From Gammaproteobacteria bacterium (lineage in GTDB: Bacteria; Pseudomonadota; Gammaproteobacteria; Pseudomonadales; Alcanivoracaceae), in assembly GCA_018067045.1 (NCBI GenBank), contig JAGPVL010000034.1, positions 62,001 through 126,000 on the forward strand: a stretch of 64,000 nucleotides of DNA, read 5' to 3'. The position numbers and the translations under genes are program-made. Positions within the stretch are counted from its first letter, which is position 1. Every line of letters begins with the position of its first letter. A model generated the notes under the pieces. The model was not told the DNA's origin and did no database searches. It was given only the letters and a program-made list of their open reading frames with translations. Shown piece by piece: positions 27,376-35,421 of the stretch.

Positions 27376-27663
27376 GGTTGAGGTACCCCCTAGGTAACCG
27401 TTGGCAAACGCTCGTTCGCGTCATGAATTCCGCCTGAAACCGGACCCGGCTGTCGCGGTGTCACTGTCCCTTCTTCATTTCTTGCCGGGCCAGCCTGTCA
27501 GCGGAAAGACGTTGACGGGTGCCATTCTTGTCATGGGCAGTCACGTAAACAATTCGTCAATCTGCCATTCCGTATACGTCATATGACGTATGGGGTTTTG
27601 CTGGCGCTGCCTCATCATTGCTGCCCCGAGGCTTCAGGCCCGGATATTGCAGGCTGGATCCCT
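27376..27663. other. Divergent control region of the urt-ure operon and the sensor kinase
   Basis: This 288-bp stretch separates the minus-strand porin-urt-ure operon from the plus-strand kinase gene, so promoters for both should lie here. I found one clear palindrome (27574-27591). I looked for a sigma-54 -24/-12 element on the operon strand and found no convincing match. No gene is supported. Confidence 0.65.
27574..27591. promoter_or_regulatory. Perfect 18-bp palindrome
   Basis: ATACGTCAT followed directly by ATGACGTAT is a perfect palindrome. It includes the first in-frame ATG of the kinase frame (27583), which argues that this ATG is not the start and that translation begins at 27664. 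The size and symmetry suit a LuxR/NarL-type dimer, and the neighbouring regulator is the obvious candidate to bind it. Confidence 0.6.
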
Positions 27664-30600
27664 ATGGACAGACACTTCCCGGCAGAGCACCAGGTCGATG
27701 AGGCGCATCGCCAATATAATCAGTGGGTTGCCAACGAAACGCTGGAAGACTTTGCGTTGCGTTTCACCGCGAAGCACGCCCGTCGCTGGTCGATCAAGCG
27801 CATTGCCAACACGGCACTGGGGATCGTCTCTTTCCTCGCGCTGGAAGCCATCGGCGGTGCCATTACCCTGAGCTACGGCTTTACCAATGCCGTCTGGGCC
27901 ATCGTCACGGTATCCACCATCATCTTTCTCAGCGGCATTCCGGTCTGCTATCACGCCGCGCGCACCGGTGTGGACATCGACCTGCTGACCCGCGGTGCCG
28001 GTTTCGGTTACATCGGCTCCACCGTCTCGTCACTGGTGTATGCCTCCTTTACCTTCATCTTCTTTGCGCTGGAAGCGGCGATCATGTCCAGCGCCTTGCA
28101 GATGCTGTTTGGCTGGCCACAGTTTCTCTCGCACATGCTCAGTGCACTGGTGGTGATCCCGCTGGTAACCCACGGCATTACCCGTATTTCGTTTTTCCAG
28201 CTGATCACCCAGCCGGTGTGGGCACTGCTGCAGATCGTGCCGCTGACGCTGGTGGTGCTTGCCCACACGGACACCCTGCCCGCCTGGACCGGCTTTGTCG
28301 GCAGCGCCCAGACCAGCAGTGGCTTTGACCTTTACCTGTTTGGTGCAGCAGCGGCGGTGATCTTCCCGCTAATTGCCCAGAACGGCGAACAGGTGGATTA
28401 CCTGCGCTTTCTGCCGCGCGAGCGCGAGAACACGCCCGCCTGGTGGGCCGCCCTTGTGCTGTCCGGGCCGGGCTGGGTGCTGGTGGGCATGCTCAAGTTG
28501 CTGGCTGGTTCGTTTCTGGCGGTACTGGCGCTGCAATACGGCACCGACATCAGCGTCGCCGACGACCCCACCCACATGTACCTGATCGTGTTCGAGTACT
28601 TCCTCGGCAACAGCCAGGCCGCCATTATCATCGCCGCCGCGTTTGTGATCATTTCGCAGCTCAAGATCAACGTCACCAACGCCTATGCCGGCTCCATTGC
28701 TTGGTCCAATTTTTTCTCACGGCTGACCAACAACCACCCCGGCCGGATCGTCTGGGTGTTCTTCAACGTCTCCATTGCCTTCTTGCTGATGGAGGTGGGC
28801 CTGTACAAGGCGTTCGAGGAGATCCTGATTACCTTCTCGGCGCTGGTGCTATCCTGGTTCGGCGCTGTCACCGCCGATCTCGCCATCAACCTGCCGCTGG
28901 GCCTGCGTCCGAAAAAGATCGACTTTAAGCGCGGCAAGCTGTTTGACATCAATCCGGTCGGCTTCTTTTCCATGCTGCTGGCATCCGTGGTGGGCATCGT
29001 CTCGGAGCTGGGTGTGTTCGGGCCCACCGCCAAGGCGCTGTCGCCCTTCATGGCGTTTTTCCTGCCCTTTATTACTGCGCCGCTGATTGCCTGGTATACT
29101 GGCGGGCACTATTACCTGGTGTCCAACCCGGCGCTGGATGACAGCCGCATTGCCTGCCATGACACCAGCGCCGATGGCGATGCCCGCTGCGAATGCAAGG
29201 TGTGCCTGGGCATCTATGACCAGGAAGACATGCTGTTCTGCCCCTATTACGGCGGCGGCATCTGCTCACTGTGCTGCTCGCTGGAATCCCTGTGTGAGGA
29301 TGTCTGTCGGCCGGCCGCAGACGTAAAGTCACAGGTCAACCAGTTCCTTTCCGCCCTGCTCCCGCAGCGCATAGTGACAAAACTGCAATCCAGGGTGGGC
29401 CACTTCCTGTTTATCTTCTCCATCATCAGCGTGCTCATTGCCGGGCTGCTGAGCATCTCGGCCTATACCCTGAACATCAATTCGCCGGAGCTCTCCACTG
29501 CGGCAGAGACGGTATTTTTCCAGGTGTTCTTCCTGTTCCTGATTGTCGCCGGCGTGCTGGTGTGGCTCTACGTACTGGCGGACAACACCCGCAAGAAAGC
29601 GCTGGTGGAACTGCAGCACCAGACCGGGCTGTTGCAGCAGGAAGTCAGGCACCACCACCAGACCTCCAGCCAGTTGGCCCTCGCCAAGCAACAGGCAGAC
29701 CTGGCCAATATCTACAAGACGCGCTACCTGTCCGGGGTCAGCCATGAGCTGCGCACGCCACTGAACACCATCTTTGGTTACGCCCAGATCCTGCAGGGCA
29801 ACAACGACCTGAATGAAAAGACCCGTGACATTGCCGCGGTGATCTCGCGCAGCTCCGAGCACCTCACGGATGTCATCGAGGGGCTGCTCGAGATCTCCAA
29901 GATCGAGGCCAAGCGGCTCGAGTACCTGCATAACGAAACCCTGAACATCCATGCGCTGGTGAACCAGATCTGCAAGATGTTCGAGTTACAGGCGCACAAG
30001 AAGCGCCTGGACTTCGAGCATGCCGGCCTGAAAACCCTGCCCAAATACATCAAGGGCGACGCCAAGCGCATTCGCCAGGTGCTGATCAACCTGCTCTCCA
30101 ATGCCATCAAATTCACCCCTCAGGGCAAGGTCCGGTTGTCGGTGAGCTACCGAAACCAGGTAGCCCGCTTCGTGGTGGAAGACACCGGCATCGGTATTGC
30201 CGACAGTGATGCGCACAAGATCTTCGCGCCATTCGAGCGCATCCGTAACAGCCACACCGAAACCATCCCCGGCACCGGCCTGGGGCTGGCGCTGAGCAAA
30301 CTGATCACCGAGCTGATGGGTGGCGACCTGTCGTTTGAAAGTACCCCATCGGTCGGTACGCGCATGACGCTGACGCTGATGCTCCCCGCCGTGGCGCTGG
30401 CCGACAGTGCCCAGGAACACCCGGTACCGAAGCTGGTCACCGGCTACATGGGCCAGCGCAAGATCATCCTAGTTGTGGATGATGAGATGGACCACCGGCG
30501 CCTGCTGATGGACCTGCTCACACCACTGGGCTTCACCATGATGGAAGCACCGGACGCCACCACAGCGCGGGCCATCGCGGACGAATGCCCGCTGGACCTG

Positions 30601-31056
30601 TTTATCCTGGACATTCGCATGCCCGAGGTGGACGGCTGGCAACTGGCCAGCGAGCTGCGCGAGCGACACTCGGGCACGCAGATCATGATGGCGTCCGGCA
30701 ACGCCATGGAGATGCAGGAAGAACAGATGCGCTCGGTACTCTACGACGCCTATGTTACCAAGCCGGTACAGCTCGACCAGCTGCTGGAGAAGATCGCCAG
30801 CCTGCTGGATATCGAATGGATTCACCTCGGTGATGCCACAGTCGGCACCAGCACGTCCCAGGAGGCGGTGGAATTCCCCGATGACGACACCATGGAGCAG
30901 CTGCGCTGGCATGCGCAGACCGGCAACTTCAATGACATAAAGACACTGCTGGCTGGCCTGGACGCACGCTTCGATGCGTTCCGGCAGAAGGTCAACCAGT
31001 ACTGCAGCAGCTTCCAGTTCTCTGAACTGACGCACTTTCTGGACCAACACAAATGA
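27664..31056 (+). CDS. Hybrid sensor kinase fused to an NCS1-type transporter domain
   Basis: A protein of 1,130 residues from ATG 27664. Residues about 40-490 form a 12-helix NCS1 (purine/cytosine permease family) transporter-like domain. A cysteine-rich insert follows (about 498-549: CECKVCLGIYDQED then CPYYGGGICSLCC), probably metal-binding. Next come two more membrane helices (about 575-640), a HisKA domain with H694 in HELRTPLNTIFGYA, an ATPase domain (NLLSNAIKFTPQG, GTGLGLALS), a receiver with D983 in FILDIRMPEVDGW, and a short C-terminal helical region. The ATG overlap with the next gene (ATGA) couples it to its regulator. It faces the urea operon, so it probably senses urea, a purine-breakdown product or nitrogen state. 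Whether it still transports is unknown. Confidence 0.9.
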   Translation: MDRHFPAEHQVDEAHRQYNQWVANETLEDFALRFTAKHARRWSIKRIANTALGIVSFLALEAIGGAITLSYGFTNAVWAIVTVSTIIFLSGIPVCYHAARTGVDIDLLTRGAGFGYIGSTVSSLVYASFTFIFFALEAAIMSSALQMLFGWPQFLSHMLSALVVIPLVTHGITRISFFQLITQPVWALLQIVPLTLVVLAHTDTLPAWTGFVGSAQTSSGFDLYLFGAAAAVIFPLIAQNGEQVDYLRFLPRERENTPAWWAALVLSGPGWVLVGMLKLLAGSFLAVLALQYGTDISVADDPTHMYLIVFEYFLGNSQAAIIIAAAFVIISQLKINVTNAYAGSIAWSNFFSRLTNNHPGRIVWVFFNVSIAFLLMEVGLYKAFEEILITFSALVLSWFGAVTADLAINLPLGLRPKKIDFKRGKLFDINPVGFFSMLLASVVGIVSELGVFGPTAKALSPFMAFFLPFITAPLIAWYTGGHYYLVSNPALDDSRIACHDTSADGDARCECKVCLGIYDQEDMLFCPYYGGGICSLCCSLESLCEDVCRPAADVKSQVNQFLSALLPQRIVTKLQSRVGHFLFIFSIISVLIAGLLSISAYTLNINSPELSTAAETVFFQVFFLFLIVAGVLVWLYVLADNTRKKALVELQHQTGLLQQEVRHHHQTSSQLALAKQQADLANIYKTRYLSGVSHELRTPLNTIFGYAQILQGNNDLNEKTRDIAAVISRSSEHLTDVIEGLLEISKIEAKRLEYLHNETLNIHALVNQICKMFELQAHKKRLDFEHAGLKTLPKYIKGDAKRIRQVLINLLSNAIKFTPQGKVRLSVSYRNQVARFVVEDTGIGIADSDAHKIFAPFERIRNSHTETIPGTGLGLALSKLITELMGGDLSFESTPSVGTRMTLTLMLPAVALADSAQEHPVPKLVTGYMGQRKIILVVDDEMDHRRLLMDLLTPLGFTMMEAPDATTARAIADECPLDLFILDIRMPEVDGWQLASELRERHSGTQIMMASGNAMEMQEEQMRSVLYDAYVTKPVQLDQLLEKIASLLDIEWIHLGDATVGTSTSQEAVEFPDDDTMEQLRWHAQTGNFNDIKTLLAGLDARFDAFRQKVNQYCSSFQFSELTHFLDQHK

Positions 31057-31928
31057 GCGCCAACAAACCCATTGTCCTGGTGGTGGACGACTCGCCCGAC
31101 TCCCTAGGTATGATCAACACGGCGCTCGATGAAGCGGGATACACGGTGCTGATGTCCCTCAGTGGCGAGCAAGCACTGAACATTACCGAGCAGATGACTC
31201 CGGACGTTATTCTCATGGATGCGCTGATGCCGCAAATGGACGGCTTCGAATGCTGCCAGCGCATGCGCGAGAAACTGCCATTCACGCCGGTTATCTTCAT
31301 GACCGGGCTCACCGACAGCGAGAACATCGTCAAGGCGTTCAAGTGTGGCAGCAGCGACTATGTCAGCAAACCGATCCACCCCGACGAGCTAATTGCACGC
31401 ATCCGCACCCATCTGCTGCATGCCAATATGCTCGGCGATGCCTACGAGGCGCTGGACAAGGCGCAGCAGTTTCTTTTTGCCCTGAACCGCGACGCCCACC
31501 TGCAATGGGCCACCCCCGGCGCACGCCAGATCCTCGATCTGCACGAGCAGCCCGACGCCCTGCTGCACACCATTCTGGCCCACTACCAGGACAACAACCC
31601 GGCACCGCTGGAAGCGCAGTTCGGCAAGCGCACCCTCAACATCAGTTTCTTCAAGGTGGACCCTGCCCAGCACATCCTGTTCAAGATGGAGCAGTCCGCC
31701 ACAGTATTCGATGCCACCAAACTGGAAGCCGCACTGGACGTCACCAAACGCGAAGCCGAAGTGCTACTCTGGGTGGCCCAAGGCAAGAGCAACAAACAGA
31801 TTGCCGACATCCTGCACCTAAGCCCACGCACGGTGAACAAGCACCTGGAGCAGCTGTTTCCGAAGATCGACGTGGATAACCGCGCCGGTGCCACGTCGGT
31901 AGCGATCAGAACCTTGTTGACGTGCTAG
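31053..31928 (+). CDS. LuxR/NarL-type response regulator partnered with the fused kinase
   Basis: A protein of 291 residues. The N-terminal receiver has phospho-acceptor D56 (VILMDALMPQMDGFE) and KPIHPDELIARIR. After a middle region of about 100 residues there is a LuxR-type HTH (TKREAEVLLWVAQGKSNKQI, then ADILHLSPRTVNKHLEQLF). The start overlaps the kinase stop by 4 nt. It most likely controls the divergent porin-urt-ure operon; the 18-bp palindrome between them is a candidate site. Confidence 0.9.
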   Translation: MSANKPIVLVVDDSPDSLGMINTALDEAGYTVLMSLSGEQALNITEQMTPDVILMDALMPQMDGFECCQRMREKLPFTPVIFMTGLTDSENIVKAFKCGSSDYVSKPIHPDELIARIRTHLLHANMLGDAYEALDKAQQFLFALNRDAHLQWATPGARQILDLHEQPDALLHTILAHYQDNNPAPLEAQFGKRTLNISFFKVDPAQHILFKMEQSATVFDATKLEAALDVTKREAEVLLWVAQGKSNKQIADILHLSPRTVNKHLEQLFPKIDVDNRAGATSVAIRTLLTC

Positions 31929-32155
31929 TTCGGCGGACCATGGCATGGCTGCGGCCAGTTCTCGCCCGCACGAATGCGCCCATCAACAACCACAACCACC
32001 AGGACGTCCTCATGAACCTCGAACCGCCTCTTTTCACTAGTCGGCTCGACCCGTATATCGCGCCGATGCCCTGCACGGCATTCTCGATACGGTAGGTATT
32101 CACGCAGCTGATCCAGGACATCTACCAGCGCTTCAGAGCCCCATTCAAAAGCCAT
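31925..32155 (-). CDS. Possible small protein, unrecognised
   Basis: A 76-codon minus-strand frame starting MAFEWGSEALVDVLDQLREY, with a hydrophobic strand (EDVLVVVVVDGRI) and ending in HGPPN. The sequence looks protein-like, but there is no good ribosome site and it overlaps the end of the response regulator by 4 nt on the opposite strand. It could be chance or the tail of a decayed gene. Confidence 0.3.
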   Translation of the reverse strand: MAFEWGSEALVDVLDQLREYLPYRECRAGHRRDIRVEPTSEKRRFEVHEDVLVVVVVDGRIRAGENWPQPCHGPPN

Positions 32156-32159
32156 CTAG

Positions 32160-32335
32160 GCCGCCGAACAAACCATCGACGACGTCAAATACAAGATTGA
32201 TCACTACCTGGTGTGGATGGTGAAGTTCCTGTCCAGCAAACGCTTGGTCCCGGTCATTGCCCACTACGCCGGCTTCCCGATCCCCCGGAACTGGGGCGGC
32301 GCGCCGCGCAGGAGGCTAAGGAAATGAAAGCCGGC
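32160..32335 (+). pseudogene. Gene remnant at the right end of the island
   Basis: A plus-strand frame without a start reads TIDDVKYKIDHYLVWMVKFL, then SSKRLVPVIAHYAGFPIPRN, before a stop in a basic stretch. It reads like the C-terminal part of a real protein, but I cannot name it. It lies between the response regulator and the right-hand repeat. Apart from this and the possible small ORF, I see nothing in 31,929-32,457. Confidence 0.3.
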
Positions 32336-32457
32336 ACGCGCACCGACGCCGCCGGCTCACCTAGGGATCACTTCTGGGAAAGAGGCAGCAATGTGATGCG
32401 ATTGCCAACAAACTTAACTCTCGACCACGTAAGCGTCACAACTATAAAACACCAGAG

Positions 32458-32759
32458 GCGCTGAAAGGCAACGGCACGCGGCTAAAGCGCTTCTGGTTTT
32501 CGCCTGCGGCGGTTTACTGCATCTGGTGCTCGACAGCGTCGCGGGCGGCATTCGCTGGCTAGCGCCGTTTTCCTCCGAGAGCTGGTCTCTCACAGAGGTG
32601 CCGCGATTCGTCACGCCATGGTGGCTGAACTTTTTTCTGCACTGGTCAATACTGATTGAGGCCATCATTGTTGCCATTGGCTGGCATCAATATTCGCTTG
32701 ATCGACAGGTGCTGAATCAAACAGTCGAGCCCGAAAAATACGGCGTCATTTCCGAATGA
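32458..32759 (+). pseudogene. Truncated duplicate of the DUF457 hydrolase gene (3' end only)
   Basis: Encodes the last 100 or so residues of the hydrolase (ERQRHAAKALLVFACGG through KYGVISE) without its N-terminal half or start. Compared with the intact copy, the middle reads EVPRFVTPW instead of EVKRFVEPW. It ends at the TGA overlapping the start of the mepA-like gene. It is a relic of the insertion or duplication that placed the urease region here. Confidence 0.85.
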
Positions 32760-32775
32760 TGGCGCACGGAGAATC
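32458..32775 (+). repeat. 318-bp direct repeat, right copy
   Basis: Counterpart of 14087-14404, in the same orientation, with about 18 mismatches. In this copy the sequence continues into an intact mepA-like gene, which indicates the original downstream neighbour of the DUF457 gene. Confidence 0.9.
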
Positions 32776-33478
32776 GAAAATAAATAATAAGCGCCTCGCA
32801 GCCGTACTAATTCTTACTCTTAGTTTCGCCTCGGCTTGCGCGGCGGAAACCGAGCCGCAGACCGCAAGTATCTGCCACGGCAACTATGCAAATGGCTCAC
32901 TAGAACACGGCAAAAAACTTCCTTCACACGGTGAAAACTTTAAGGCTTATAGCTCGCTTGGTGTGCAAGCCGGAAGAACCTACGTTCATAGTAAAGTGTA
33001 CGACGTCATTGTTGACGCTTATAAAACACTCAAAACCACGGCGCCGGGTAAGCTCTATATTTATGGCGAAACAGGTTTAGAAACGGGCGGACGGTTCCGT
33101 CCGCACAAGACACATCAGAACGGATTGTCGGTCGATTTTTTTGTTCCGGTTCTAAATAAGAGAAACGAATCAGTAGCACTGCCAATCGGAATCACCAATA
33201 AATTGGGCTATAACATTGAGTTTGATCAGGACGCCAGATTTGGCGAGTTGCGTATCGACTTCGATGCCATGGCCGAACATTTGCTTGCACTCAGGCGCAC
33301 GGCGGAAAAAAATGGCGTGGGTATACGTGTGGCAATTTTCGATAACACTTACCAGCCGAGACTGATGGCAACCGCTACCGGCAAGAAACTCCCTACACTA
33401 TTACGATTTTCTGTAAGCAAACCTTGGGTGCGGCATGACGAGCATTACCATGTCGACTTTATTGCGCCCTGCCAGTAG
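32756..33478 (+). CDS. Penicillin-insensitive murein endopeptidase-like protein (MepA/M74 family)
   Basis: A protein of 240 residues with a signal or lipoprotein-type leader (LAAVLILTLSFASACAAE). Metal-site motifs are HKTHQNGLSVDFF (H117/H120, D127) and HDEHYHVDF (H227-D234), matching the LAS-type zinc peptidases such as MepA. It should cleave peptidoglycan cross-links in the periplasm. The ATG (32756, or the next codon at 32759) overlaps the stop of the hydrolase fragment, so before the island inserted it was probably co-translated with creBCD and the hydrolase. Confidence 0.82.
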   Translation: MMAHGESKINNKRLAAVLILTLSFASACAAETEPQTASICHGNYANGSLEHGKKLPSHGENFKAYSSLGVQAGRTYVHSKVYDVIVDAYKTLKTTAPGKLYIYGETGLETGGRFRPHKTHQNGLSVDFFVPVLNKRNESVALPIGITNKLGYNIEFDQDARFGELRIDFDAMAEHLLALRRTAEKNGVGIRVAIFDNTYQPRLMATATGKKLPTLLRFSVSKPWVRHDEHYHVDFIAPCQ

Positions 33479-33648
33479 TTCTCTTAAAAATAGAGCTTAG
33501 GACATGCGCCGAGCCTGCTACTATATTTCCACATAAATCGATGAACGGTGACGCTGACTCAAAAGCATGCGGCGGCATTAAAATGCCACCACTTTAGACT
33601 GTGAGCTCAAGACGCCACCATACAGCCTCGCCTCACTTGGACACCCCT

Positions 33649-35109
33649 ATGAAGATGCTCCTCCGCTACAACCTAATCTGTCTAGTCGCCGTACTCGTGA
33701 CCGGCTGTGGTGGTGGCTCCTCGTCCAGCAGCAATCCCGTTGAACGCACGATACCCAGCGCCCCCAAGCAAGCTGAATTTTTTAATACGGACGGCGCACT
33801 GGTGTCGCGTATGCAGTTCCAATACCCCGACGAGCTCACTATTAACGCGCAGCTGCACGCCATCGGCGCAGACATGCTCTGGGATACCGAAGACGACACT
33901 TCGCATCCATTTCTTGACTGCCTGTATATGTCGGCGCCGACCCCGTTGCTGCGCTATCCCGATCTGTATTTTCTCGGTATGGCGCGCTCACCTCTCGGTG
34001 CTGTAGCGCTAGCCCAGCTGGGTCTTCCTTACTACGACGGGCAGATGATCAAATGCCCGGTACGCAGCGGACGTCGACTACTGCAAGAGTCCGGTTATGT
34101 AGGCAGCCTGTTCACGCCAGCTCTGGGCGATAGTTACAGTTACCTCATCAACGCCGAGCTTGAGCATTTTGGCGGGACAGCAACAGAGGTGATCGACTAT
34201 GAATTTTTGGGCTTGGACCGCACCGTTGCGGAGGCAAAAGAGTTGATCGAGTACGAATGGTCTGGCGAGGACAGCTCCGTTGTGCCGGAACCAGACTTGC
34301 CAATCGTCGTCGATCACACACAGACCACTACCGTACTCTATGATGCCGAGCAGCGACCCATAAGCATTGACCTAGTTGCTGACAGCCCGTGGACTGCACT
34401 GTTGGATGAGTACTGTGTGGACGGGGAGACCCTTGACATACACTTTATGCTTCTAAGATTTTGCTCGTCCGCCCACGAAACCCTGTTCTATCGCTATCTA
34501 GGCGATAGCGTCGAACGGGACCAGCAGCGCTACAACGGCTCAAACCCCGCAGGCATATATACCTCCACCGCCACACGCTTAGCCCGCAGCGTGATTGTCC
34601 ATCCCGGCACCGTCGATGCAGGTCCGACCTCCGGAACGGGTTATAAGTCGTATCCTTTCAATGAGTCGGAGCAGGTTACAGCGACGGTGTCGAGTTCCTA
34701 CGGTGATGACCGTATTTGGGACACAGTAGACGACCTGCATATTTCCTTCGATACCTACCACTATGATGACAATGGCAGGCTCTCCGAAACACGCTTTGCT
34801 GGGCAGAAACAGCAGACGTACGATTACTACCCGAATGGGAAATTAAAGCAGGTAGACGTTTTTGATAATCAGTCTGACATCCCCGCACGGCGCACGCTGG
34901 TCTCCTATCGGCATGGCTCGCCAGCGCAGATCACCGTGCAGAACCGCTTTGAAGACCCGGATGATGGCTATGTGCTGCAGACACGCATTGTCGTTGAATT
35001 CGCTTCCAGCGAAGAAACCTGGCCCGCGCTGTTTACACCTATTGCGTTGTTCCCTGAAATGCTACCGCCCAGCGTTGATGACCTTTTGCGGTTTCAGCCT
35101 CATCGCTAA
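33649..35109 (+). CDS. Lipoprotein of unknown function (paralogue 1)
   Basis: A protein of 486 residues from ATG 33649. The lipobox VLVTGC is followed by a glycine/serine-rich linker (GGGSSSSSN). A conserved block near residue 75 (GADMLWDTEDDTSHPFLDCL) recurs in the next gene, and near the C-terminus YD-type strand turns occur (YHYDDNGRLSETRF, YDYYPNGKLKQVDVFDN), like Rhs/YD repeats. It is probably an outer-membrane-anchored, extracytoplasmic beta-rich protein. I do not recognise a named family. Confidence 0.8.
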   Translation: MKMLLRYNLICLVAVLVTGCGGGSSSSSNPVERTIPSAPKQAEFFNTDGALVSRMQFQYPDELTINAQLHAIGADMLWDTEDDTSHPFLDCLYMSAPTPLLRYPDLYFLGMARSPLGAVALAQLGLPYYDGQMIKCPVRSGRRLLQESGYVGSLFTPALGDSYSYLINAELEHFGGTATEVIDYEFLGLDRTVAEAKELIEYEWSGEDSSVVPEPDLPIVVDHTQTTTVLYDAEQRPISIDLVADSPWTALLDEYCVDGETLDIHFMLLRFCSSAHETLFYRYLGDSVERDQQRYNGSNPAGIYTSTATRLARSVIVHPGTVDAGPTSGTGYKSYPFNESEQVTATVSSSYGDDRIWDTVDDLHISFDTYHYDDNGRLSETRFAGQKQQTYDYYPNGKLKQVDVFDNQSDIPARRTLVSYRHGSPAQITVQNRFEDPDDGYVLQTRIVVEFASSEETWPALFTPIALFPEMLPPSVDDLLRFQPHR

Positions 35110-35421
35110 GAGCCCAATAAAAGACGCGCACGTCTCCTTCAGGCATGTCGACATAAACGGCTCGCGCGTCAGCTAGGTGATGCGCGCATTGCTTTACGGA
35201 ACGGATCACGTGCAGTTGATGTTGGATCAGGAAGTGTATGCGCGACTAGGGAAGTGGCTGAAAAATGAGTAATCCAACTCATGGACCTCGACGTTCACAA
35301 TAACGAACACACGAGTTTATACCCCTAGGCTTGCCATACTCATACCCCAACCCACCCTTGGGTTTTCCAGCTAAGCCCAGTACTCTCTATCGTCACATAA
35401 AATAGCCCGCCAAGGACTCCT
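35110..35421. other. Spacer between the two lipoprotein genes
   Basis: Holds a short possible gene remnant (35177-35272, described separately) and otherwise nothing I recognise. AAGGA just upstream of 35422 is the ribosome site of the second lipoprotein gene. Confidence 0.6.
35177..35272 (+). pseudogene. Possible C-terminal remnant of a hydrolase-type gene
   Basis: A 31-codon frame reads DHVQLMLDQEVYARLGKWLK then NE and stop, which resembles the final helix of alpha/beta hydrolases. There is no start context and no upstream homology, so this is only suggestive. Confidence 0.25.
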
